Shown in pieces: positions 8,152 to 16,500 of a DNA stretch of 62,053 bases (position 1 is the first letter of the stretch; the number at the start of each line of letters is the position of its first letter). The position numbers and the translations under genes were made by a program. The notes under the pieces were generated by a model. That model had not been told where the DNA came from and searched no databases. It saw nothing but the letters and a program-made list of their open reading frames with translations. The DNA comes from Candidatus Zixiibacteriota bacterium (GTDB lineage: Bacteria; Zixibacteria; MSB-5A5; SM23-73-2). The DNA is taken from the NCBI GenBank assembly GCA_030615745.1, contig JAUWYR010000009.1, forward strand, positions 1 through 62,053. The letters are read 5' to 3'.

Positions 8152-8766
8152 TTATTGTTCTTTATAAAAAGTTAAAAAGAAATAAAAACTTGTAAAAAAC
8201 ATAAACGCAAATATCGGAATAAAAATAACAGGAAATTCTCTGGAATAATTCCAAAGCCACTTAAATTTTCCTGAATAATGATAATTAAATAAAATAAATG
8301 TTCTAATCAAAGTTGAAATTGAAGATCCAATAATAGCTAAAAATATGGCAAGCTTCAAATTTGATTGCACATTATGAGTCGTCTCTCTATAAAATATAAT
8401 AAAGAAATACAATGAAAATATAGAACTTATCAAAGGTGCAATAATATTAAAAACATGAGAGCGGAAAACATATAAATTAAAAACAACCAGAAAGCCTTTT
8501 AGAAATAGAAATAATACTGCAAAAGAACCAATAATTGCAAATATGGAAGCATTTTTTAAAGTTATTTGTTTTTCCTGAACGTAATCTTTATAAAAATAAA
8601 TATAAAAAACGACGATGGCTAAACTTGCGAATAAAGATAATAATGTGTTAATTCGTGTTACTACAAGATTTATGAAAATTTCTGGAAAAAAGGTAGCAAT
8701 AGCTCTGGAAACGAAAATATATGAAATTCCAATAATTGATAATAATGTGACCTTTTTTAAATTCAT
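8152..8766 (-). CDS. Polytopic membrane protein, unknown
   Basis: 204 residues, almost all in hydrophobic blocks: about six transmembrane helices starting near 7-27, 40-58, 73-93, 105-125, 140-160 and 180-200, joined by short basic loops. I recognise no family. It is AT-rich, unlike the GC-rich accessory genes around it. It lies 66 bp downstream of the two-helix protein at 8833-9033 on the same strand, so the pair may be co-expressed. The ATG start has no strong Shine-Dalgarno. Confidence 0.6.
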   Translation of the reverse strand: MNLKKVTLLSIIGISYIFVSRAIATFFPEIFINLVVTRINTLLSLFASLAIVVFYIYFYKDYVQEKQITLKNASIFAIIGSFAVLFLFLKGFLVVFNLYVFRSHVFNIIAPLISSIFSLYFFIIFYRETTHNVQSNLKLAIFLAIIGSSISTLIRTFILFNYHYSGKFKWLWNYSREFPVIFIPIFAFMFFTSFYFFLTFYKEQ

Positions 8767-8832
8767 TTTTAATCCGAAATTAAATTGTAGAACGATTAAG
8801 TGAATAAAAAGCAGAGACTCAAATTACTAATT

Positions 8833-9033
8833 TTAGTTATTATCTTTTTTATAAATTATGTATTCAACAAGTAAAAGAAATAACGGGAAAGAAATACTCA
8901 ATAAGATTTGAGTGTCCAAACCAATAACACTATCTCCTTTGATTAAATTTAGTGACCTAAATAATAGAAATACTATTATACCCAATGATAAGCTTTGAAG
9001 TATCCCAAAAATCCAAAACATTTTCTTGTTCAT
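8833..9033 (-). CDS. Small two-helix membrane protein, unknown
   Basis: 66 residues with two hydrophobic helices (about 6-26 and 42-60) and a lysine-rich tail. No family recognised. The ATG is about 30 nt downstream of an attC-like GTTAGGC motif, and the next gene on this strand (8152-8766) is also a membrane protein, so the two may act together. Confidence 0.5.
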   Translation of the reverse strand: MNKKMFWIFGILQSLSLGIIVFLLFRSLNLIKGDSVIGLDTQILLSISFPLFLLLVEYIIYKKDNN

Positions 9034-9068
9034 GATTAATCTCTTTATGCTTAAAGATTTATTTAGTG

Positions 9069-9100
9069 CCTAACCATTGATTATATGGTTTTAGTATAAG
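9069..9100 (-). other. attC-like motif, copy 2
   Basis: On the minus strand it contains AAAACCATATAATCAATGG followed by GTTAGGC, nearly the same as 7802-7834. It lies about 30 bp before the start of the gene at 8833-9033. Confidence 0.3.
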
Positions 9101-9114
9101 AACCTTTATCTACC

Positions 9115-9210
9115 TCGATGCATCGGCATTAGGAAATGCCGATGTCTTCCAGCTTCGGGAATTCTCCCGCGTGTGGCGGGATCTTGAGACTATTCCCGAA
9201 GCATCGAGAT
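9115..9210. repeat. Composite palindromic element with CTCGATGC/GCATCGAG arms, copy 2 of 3
   Basis: Outer arms CTCGATGC (9115-9122) and GCATCGAG (9203-9210) enclose the hairpin CATCGGCATT/AATGCCGATG and a GGGAATTCTCCCGCG...GCGGG palindrome. It looks like a complete unit of which 4914-4971 and 13597-13626 are partial copies. It abuts the PEPCK stop codon (9213). Confidence 0.7.
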
Positions 9211-9212
9211 TT

Positions 9213-10997
9213 TTACCTGTTCATCACTGCATCCATGATCTTTTTGTCCACACCGAACTTGCTTAAAAATTCCTCCCTTTCCTTTTTGATTTTATTAACC
9301 CATTCTCTGTATTGGTCTTCTCTTCCTTTTTGTTTATAAAAGATTACAGGGTTCAAAATCTCCTTGGGCACTTTTTTCAGAAGCTCTTGGTTTTCAGATG
9401 CATCCACATCAACGATCTCGTATCCAAAATCAGGGTCTTTTTTCCATTTTATCCTCTTAGAAAGCATAGCCTCAAGCATAGCTGAGGAATGGGGGATCTT
9501 GATTTTAATTGCATTTCCTTCTTTTTCATCTATTTGATCTCCGCCAATATATCCTGTATTCATAAGCCATGTCTCCAATCCCTGGAGCTTAGATGCAAGC
9601 TCTGAGAACCTTTTTGCCTGAAGCCCATAGGGACTGGGAAAGAAAGGTTGAGTAAAAGGCGAACGGGTTTTTCCTCTTTCTTTACCTGCAGCAGAGGTTT
9701 TAGAGGTCTCTCCGAGCATGAAATATCCTGCTGCCAGCTCATAGGTGGGAAAATGAACGATTCCCGGCATTGCAGCATCTGAACCCTCATCCCGATTCAG
9801 TATTCCTAATGATTTTACCGGGGGGATATTTTCGAAACTTGCTGCATCTTTTATTGCCTTCATCGGAATAATGCTTCTTCCATTTTGAGTCCATACACAA
9901 AAATCCCAGCCATCCTGAGGAATATCGTATTCATCCACCACATCATCTATTTTCACTTTTCCGGAGATAAACAAATCCACATTTTCAGGCGGTGCTCCGG
10001 AGGCAATCAACATATCCCTTAACCGTGCAACATCTTGTGGAGTAAGACGAACCTTGCTGAAATCGAAAGTGCCATCAGGATTTGGAAATACATTTTCCAC
10101 CCATGCATCTGGATGGGTAGTTCCATCGTAGATAGTCGGCTCAGACTCACGGGTGAGTCCATAGGTTTTGGCAAAACATCCATTTTCGGTGATAGTGCAA
10201 CTTCCATCAGGCCAGAGCATTATCATATCATCTTGAATCGGCTGAGCTAAATCACCCTGTTTGCCGAAAGTGGTTGTGGTCTTCCCTGTGCCGGAAAGTC
10301 CCATGATTCCCATGGTCAAGAGTTTGTCACCAATCTTCACTTTTTTAGCTCCTGCGTGGAGGACCAGACCTCCTTGTCGATATATGTATTCATTCAGCAT
10401 CCTTAAAGCGCCCTTTTTGCTCTCGCCAAAATAATCGGGCCAGATAACATAGGTGGTCCAGTTTTTTAAATCGACTAAGATAGCTTGATTTCCTGGCATT
10501 CCGGGTGCATCAATTCCAGAAGTCATAACCAGGCGATATCTGGGGTCAAATGGTCTTTTAAGCTGTTCAGGGGTTTCAACGAAAGAGCGAGGAAATGATA
10601 AAACCTGCTGCATCCCAGCTATATTAGCTGTTTCCTTGTCGTAAAGCCATTGGATGGGCTGGGCAGTATCTCCTATGCCGTAATATCCATTGATCTCTAT
10701 CAGCTCCCCTTGCGCCTCGAGATAAGCTTTTTGCCTCTCTATAAGTTTTTTTGCCTTATCCGGGTCTATCACGTTGCCAGAATAATTATTTTTCTCTGAT
10801 TCAGGAGCAATTATATAGGTGTATTTAGCCATCCTGGCCTTATTTTTGGAAAGCTTGTTGATATTGCCATAGGCGGTTTTCATTATGGCAGGGGTGAATT
10901 TCAAAGCTAATTCCCTAATCTGAGCCTGGGAGGGCTCGGTGATATATTTAACATTGTAAGGTTTAGGTTGTAATTTGGTATTTTCTTTTACTGACAT
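9213..10997 (-). CDS. pckA: Phosphoenolpyruvate carboxykinase (ATP type)
   Basis: 594 residues, longer than the usual 530-540 of ATP-dependent PEPCK. The P-loop is GIMGLSGTGKTTTT (kinase-1a), followed by the metal-binding kinase-2 aspartates in PIQDDMIML. The active-site segment RLVMTSGIDAPGMPGNQAILVD and the downstream VRLTPQDVARLRDML fit the superfamily. It converts oxaloacetate and ATP to phosphoenolpyruvate and CO2, in gluconeogenesis or anaplerosis. It is monocistronic, divergent from the kinase at 11352, and has a promoter at 11080-11107. Extra length and weak conservation at the ends suggest a divergent clade; the nucleotide type (ATP) is inferred. Confidence 0.9.
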   Translation of the reverse strand: MSVKENTKLQPKPYNVKYITEPSQAQIRELALKFTPAIMKTAYGNINKLSKNKARMAKYTYIIAPESEKNNYSGNVIDPDKAKKLIERQKAYLEAQGELIEINGYYGIGDTAQPIQWLYDKETANIAGMQQVLSFPRSFVETPEQLKRPFDPRYRLVMTSGIDAPGMPGNQAILVDLKNWTTYVIWPDYFGESKKGALRMLNEYIYRQGGLVLHAGAKKVKIGDKLLTMGIMGLSGTGKTTTTFGKQGDLAQPIQDDMIMLWPDGSCTITENGCFAKTYGLTRESEPTIYDGTTHPDAWVENVFPNPDGTFDFSKVRLTPQDVARLRDMLIASGAPPENVDLFISGKVKIDDVVDEYDIPQDGWDFCVWTQNGRSIIPMKAIKDAASFENIPPVKSLGILNRDEGSDAAMPGIVHFPTYELAAGYFMLGETSKTSAAGKERGKTRSPFTQPFFPSPYGLQAKRFSELASKLQGLETWLMNTGYIGGDQIDEKEGNAIKIKIPHSSAMLEAMLSKRIKWKKDPDFGYEIVDVDASENQELLKKVPKEILNPVIFYKQKGREDQYREWVNKIKKEREEFLSKFGVDKKIMDAVMNR

Positions 10998-11351
10998 GAT
11001 CTTCTCCTTCTATTTTTAAAAGAGTGTTTTTTGCCTAAAGGTTTCAAATCTCGACTATGTGAAATTTGTAACAAAGTAATAATAATATAAAAAGCTTTAA
11101 ATGTCAATTATTTTTTCTGTAAAAAATATGGATTTAAAATACTTTCGCCTTTAAGATTTGCGAAATTCGATTAAAAAGCTAAAATAAGATAATTTGAAGA
11201 CAAATAAATACTTAAGAATCGTAAAAAACTTATCTTTCTTAAGTTTCTTTCAGATAACCCGATATATTTCTTAGAAAATCATTTCAAAAAAGCTTAAAGA
11301 AAGAGCTTTTAAAAAACCTATTTTAATTTTTTGTCCTGAGGCTATTTTTTT
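10998..11351. other. Divergent intergenic region between pckA and the hybrid kinase
   Basis: It must carry promoters for both directions. The pckA promoter is visible; for the rightward gene I see only AT-rich sequence and no clear consensus. Confidence 0.5.
11080..11107 (-). promoter_or_regulatory. Probable sigma-70 promoter of pckA
   Basis: On the minus strand TTGACA (11107-11102) and TTATTA (11085-11080) are separated by 16 bp, about 80 bp upstream of the pckA start. Confidence 0.55.
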
Positions 11352-13406
11352 ATGGATCACGAAAATAAATTCAAAAAAGTTTTGATTGTGGATGACGAAA
11401 AACATATCTGCGAGATGCTTTCTGAGTTTTTCAGCGAGAATGGATTTGGGGTGGAGACCTCATTTACTGGAAAAAAAGCATTAGAAAAAATTGAAAAAAA
11501 GGGATTCTCAGTGATGCTTCTGGATATAAAAATGCCCGATGTAGATGGAATAGAGATTTTAAAAAAAGTAAAAAAGATTGACCCGGATTTGCCTGTGATT
11601 ATGATGACCGGAAATATAAGTGCAAACTCTGCTATAGAGTCGGTGAGGTATGGAGCTTATGATTATATCACCAAGCCATTTGATTTAGAAGAAGCTTTCT
11701 CAGCAGTAAGGCGAGGGTGGGAAAAAAGAACTCTCGAAATACAGAACAGGATATTACTTGAAGAGCTAAAAAAGAAGGTTTTTGAGTTAGAGGTTTTATA
11801 TGAGACAGCTAATGCTATAAGCTATACCTTAGACCATAAGGAACTTTTAAGGTCCCTTCTGGAATCGCTTCAAAAGGTTGTGAAATATGACCTCTCCTGT
11901 TCTCTTTTAGTCAACAAGGACAAGGAAGCTGAAATTTATCTTCAAATGATAAATCCTGTGACCAATGGCTTTATTGAAAGTGCCAAAAAGAGGGCAGTTG
12001 AGCTTTTTAACACTGAAAGTGAATTAAGAATAAATAAGAAGGATATCAATATAATCAAAATCCCTGAGCTGAAAAAATCCTCTCCTACCAACTTAAAAAA
12101 GAAATTAAAAGATATCCGCTCCAACGTGTTTGCATTCCTCAAGAACAATGGAAAAATAGAGGGGGTAATAAATTTAAGTGGTGGAGAAAAGAAAGCTTTC
12201 ACTCCAAATGATATAAGGCTTTTAAATACTATTGCCTCCCAGATGTCCTCTGCTATTCGTGGACTGAGAGGGGTGAAGATGTCAGAAAAAAGCAAGATGG
12301 AAAAGCTGGTGGAGTCGATGTCAGATGGTGTGATGATGACTGATGAGGTTGGAAATATTGTGGTGATGAACCCCCAGGCGATGAAAATGCTCTGTTATAG
12401 AAGAAAAGAGGACAATGGAATCAACTTCACCCAAAACTTTTTAAGAAAAGAGAGGAACTTTGACCTTGACCAGATTCTAAAGAATTTGAAAAAAGCAAAG
12501 GGTAGGGTTGTCTCTTGTGAGATAAAGTTGAACTTCCCTCAGGAGGTAATCCTTACAGCAGATGCAACTGAGGTGAAAAGCAAAAATGGTCATTTTGTTG
12601 GAGCAGTGATTGTGTTAAGGGATATAACCGAGCAGAAGTGTATGGAAAAAATGAAATCAGAATTTATCTCTAATATATCCCATGAGCTCAGAACTCCTTT
12701 AACCTCAATAAAAAATTCTGTGAGCATCCTCATCTCTGGTGTAGCTGGGAGTTTAAATGGAGACCAAAAAGAATTTCTATCCATCACCAGAAGGAATGTT
12801 GAGAGATTAAACCTTTTAATAAATGCTGTTTTGGATTTCTCCAAATTAGAATCGCGCAAGATGAAGATTAACAAAAAGCTAATAGACCTATGTTCTCTCT
12901 GTGATATAGTTTTCAAAGCAATTCAGTCCCAGGCTTTAGAGAAGAAAATAAAGCTCCAAAAAGAATTTTGCAAATCTCCTGTTAAAACCTATGCTGATCC
13001 AGAAAGGATCAAGCAGGTTTTGACTAACCTTTTGGGTAATGCTATTAAGTTTACTCCAGAAGGTGGCAAAGTCTTTTTAGGAGTAGGGGAAATTTCAGCT
13101 AAAGAACTTAAAAAATATAAATTAAATTTAGATTCTAAAAGAAAGTTTGTTATAGTCTGGGTAAAAGATACTGGAATTGGAATCAAAGCCAAATATCTGG
13201 ATAAAATCTTTGATAGATTTCATAGGATTGAGGAGGAGGATGAGATCTCAACCCATAAGGTTTGTGGGACTGGACTGGGTCTGGCTATAAGCAAAGAGAT
13301 CGCGGAGCTTCACGGTGGAAGGACATGGGCGCAAAGCGAGTTCGGCAAAGGTAGCACTTTTTATTTTATTATTCCAGCAATTGTGAAAAGAAGAAAGGCG
13401 GTTTGA
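11352..13406 (+). CDS. Hybrid response regulator / sensor histidine kinase (REC-GAF-PAS-HisKA-HATPase)
   Basis: 684 residues, soluble. The receiver domain (8-125) has the acidic pair at 14-15, phospho-acceptor D58 and K108. A GAF-like region spans about 150-305 and a PAS domain about 315-428 (ending VLRDITEQK). In HisKA the phospho-His is H444 (ISHELRTPLTS). HATPase_c has N563 in the N box, DTGIGI near 606 and GTGLGL near 639. A receiver at the N-terminus implies it is switched by another kinase. A response-regulator stub follows 4 bp after its stop, so this was once a two-gene operon whose partner has been cut off. Confidence 0.9.
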   Translation: MDHENKFKKVLIVDDEKHICEMLSEFFSENGFGVETSFTGKKALEKIEKKGFSVMLLDIKMPDVDGIEILKKVKKIDPDLPVIMMTGNISANSAIESVRYGAYDYITKPFDLEEAFSAVRRGWEKRTLEIQNRILLEELKKKVFELEVLYETANAISYTLDHKELLRSLLESLQKVVKYDLSCSLLVNKDKEAEIYLQMINPVTNGFIESAKKRAVELFNTESELRINKKDINIIKIPELKKSSPTNLKKKLKDIRSNVFAFLKNNGKIEGVINLSGGEKKAFTPNDIRLLNTIASQMSSAIRGLRGVKMSEKSKMEKLVESMSDGVMMTDEVGNIVVMNPQAMKMLCYRRKEDNGINFTQNFLRKERNFDLDQILKNLKKAKGRVVSCEIKLNFPQEVILTADATEVKSKNGHFVGAVIVLRDITEQKCMEKMKSEFISNISHELRTPLTSIKNSVSILISGVAGSLNGDQKEFLSITRRNVERLNLLINAVLDFSKLESRKMKINKKLIDLCSLCDIVFKAIQSQALEKKIKLQKEFCKSPVKTYADPERIKQVLTNLLGNAIKFTPEGGKVFLGVGEISAKELKKYKLNLDSKRKFVIVWVKDTGIGIKAKYLDKIFDRFHRIEEEDEISTHKVCGTGLGLAISKEIAELHGGRTWAQSEFGKGSTFYFIIPAIVKRRKAV

Positions 13407-13410
13407 GAAA

Positions 13411-13500
13411 GTGTCTAAGATTCTTTTGGTTGAAGATGATGAAGATATAGTAAGAACAATAGAATATGTTTTGAACTTGGAAGTAAACTCCTCTGATTGA
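13411..13500 (+). pseudogene. Truncated response regulator (receiver N-terminus only)
   Basis: GTG start 4 bp after the hybrid kinase stop. It translates as MSKILLVEDDEDIVRTIEYV and continues LNLEVNSSD to a stop. This is the first beta strand, acidic pocket (E8, D9, D10) and helix 1 of a receiver domain. Homology stops after VLNLE, where most receivers continue with GYEV..., and the rest of the domain, including the phospho-acceptor Asp, is missing. I looked for the lost part on the far side of the neighbouring TIR-CHAT gene (18050-18463) and did not find it. The break lies about 90 bp from the end of the foreign-looking gene at 13592. Confidence 0.7.
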
Positions 13501-13591
13501 GATCTTATCTTCTATCGACACAGGTCTCTTGATCGATACCGATTGAGGACAGCCTGTGTTACCTTTGTTATCATAATAAATCAATTAAAAT

Positions 13592-16500
13592 TTATCTCGA
13601 TGCCTCGGCATTAGGAAATGCCGAGGAAAAGCTTTTGCAAAGATAAGAAGAAATCTTAGCTTGACTTGCCCCCAGCTTCTCAAGCAAAAACAAGACTTCT
13701 GCTGCATCATCATATTCCAATTCAGGATCAGCAGCCAGCTCAGGATTGCGAGAACCTTTAAGGATAGCCTGCAATTTAGAAATCAATGGCCTTAATGATG
13801 GATCTATTTGAGGATCGCTCGCTAGTTGCGACAGACGATTTGCCATCTCCTTTGTCTTGTTATCTTGAATTGCCTGCCAGAAAGCAAGACATAGGCGCCC
13901 GCCCGGATCATGGTTTTCCCCGCCGTCCCGGCGGTAAGCAAGATATAGCTTAATAGCCATCTGCCACGCTCGGGCTACCGCTTCCTGATTGCCTTGAGCC
14001 TGTTCGATTAGATGCAATATTGCCCAGGCTTTCCAGGGATTAGTAGTATGGCCATAAGGTTTTATACACTCAAGTGATCGTTGAATCTCCTCGCGAGCTT
14101 CATCATATCTCTTAAGTAACATCAATGGAATAGCTAAACCATAACGCGCGAGTCCTTCACTTTTGATATTCTTAATTTCAACATTTTTATTCGCAGCTTG
14201 TCGATAAAATATCACAGCCTCCTCGAAACGGCCCATTCCATTGTAAAGGTTGCCCAAGTGTAGTAAAGACGTGGCCTCTCCTGCTGCGTCCTTTTGCTGC
14301 ACCTTAATGGCCAGCGATTGCCGATAGGCATTTTCCGCTGCTTCAAATTGATTTGCTTTTTCATGAACCATGCCAATCTGATGCCACGCAACGGCAACCA
14401 TCTTAGGTTCGCCAAGATTTTCGAATATTTGTCTCGCTTCGTCATAAGCTTTGAGGGCTTCATCATAGCGCCGTTGAGCCAAACGTACCGCTCCAAGTTG
14501 GCCTTTTCCAACAGCAACTTCTCTATTATCTTTCAATTCTCGCGATCGCTTTACAAGTTCTTCATAAACAGCAGCAGCTTCCTCCAATCGTCCAAGTTCT
14601 ATTAGACATCCTCCCGTTTCTTCAAATGTAAGTGCTACCATTCTTGAGGCAGCCATAACTCCCTGATCTGCGAGAAGCTGAGAACGTTGGTATGTCTCAT
14701 TAATTGGTTGAAGTGCGGCTTCAGCAGCGCCTCCTAATCTCATTACACGCCCAAGCAAAAAATAAGCCACAGCTGTATCATAATCTGCTCCTGAATAAGC
14801 TCCTTCACCAATCTGTAAACATTTATCCAGCAGTGCCTGCGCATCCTGCAATGCCTGAGGCAAATTTCCACTGCCTAATATTCTTTCAATCTCCATTCTC
14901 GATGATTCAAATCTGGTATGGCTCCAATCCCCTAATTTTACCGTTTCAGCTTCCCGAATCGCCACTACCTGAGCCAGAAGGTGTTGTCTACCCAATGGTG
15001 CAATCAATTGTTCAAGCCTTGTAGCCAGGTCTACGGTGGTCTCTGGTTCACCCTGCGCTTGTACATATTCCAGCAGTCGCATCAGGTTTGGCAATTCCAG
15101 CAGCGTTAATGTTGCAGAAAGTTGGGCATCTTTGAATTGCTGATCGTATAAGTAGTAACTCAATTGCTTCATACTCTCAACCCATCTTGCTGTGCTGCTG
15201 GTGCGTGCAGTTTGGTCCAATTCCTGCCACAGGTAGGGGCACAGCGCGGGGTGAAAAAGTAAGAAGCCATAGGGCTTTGGCTCAGCCAGACCAATTTCCA
15301 CTAATTCACGAATTAGCAAATCTCTTTCTTCATCAGTTAGTTCTAATACTTCTTTCAGCGTGAATAAGTCTGCACCTCCCTGAAACACGCCCAGCGCCTT
15401 GATTTTCTCTCGTGATTTGGGTGACAGCCTGCGTAAGGAAAGCTCCACGCTGGCGAATAGGGAGCATTCCCGTTCGTTGGGGTATTTCTTGTGCAGTTCA
15501 GCCATTAAACGACTCAGGTTATCGGTGGTGGGTTGGACGCTAAATTCGCTGATATAGGGTGCCAAAAGCACCAGGCTGCGGGCATGGCAATTTACGGCTT
15601 CTACCAGTGCTTCTATTTCTGGTTGGGTATTGCCAGATTCATCTTCTTTGGGCGCTAAATTTTGGACGGTCATGGCTTGGTGCACTAATTCAATTGCGTC
15701 TTGTTTGATCAAGCGTCCGAGAATTACCCTCTGGAACTTGGTATCAAATGGGGCAGGCATGACTTCGCGAGAGGTGAATAGCAGACGGGTGCCATCAACT
15801 GCCAATAGTTTTTTGCAGAGGTAAAAAAATGTCTTCAAAGCTTCAGGCTCGAACCTGGCTATTTCTGCCAGGGTGGAGTCGGTATTGCTTGCTGCTGGGG
15901 GGAGGATGCTTTCGATATTATCGAGGATAATAAGGGTACGATCGTTCTTCAACTCACGTTCAATGGGGTGCAAGGCTTTGGTCAACAAGTCTTCAGGAGA
16001 ATATTCTGCTACAGAATAGTTGGGAATAAGCTGCTTACCAATTCTATCCACTACGGTACGTACATCATGAACATCTTCAAAGCAAACAAAAGCTCCCCTT
16101 TGAAAACGGTTGGTACGTATTAACCAGCGCGCCAGCTCTGCTGCCAAAGTAGTTTTTCCTTCACCCCCTTGGCCGCACAAAACAGCATAAGGCTTTTGCG
16201 CGAGCAAACGCTCCAATTTCAGAAGTTCCCTGCTGCGCCCTACAAAATGGTGTTCTGGAGTTGGGGGCAACTTGCCGAAACGATTTTCCAGAGCTTTTTT
16301 GTCAATGGATTCTATCTCCCTGGAAGGCACTCGAGTGAGCAGCTGTAGGTCATCCTCTTCCTGGTAAAGCACCGGCACGAACCAGTCCTGCAAGTCTAAG
16401 CTGCCGGCTCCAAATATTTTGATGCGAAAACTGTCGGATTTCAAGGTAAGCTGTCCAGCCAACATAGCTTCACCTACACGAGCACCAGTTGCCAGTTTTT

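Noticed and set aside
11942-12916. Long antisense frames within the hybrid histidine kinase
   Set aside because: Shadows of a gene with intact REC, PAS, HisKA and HATPase motifs.
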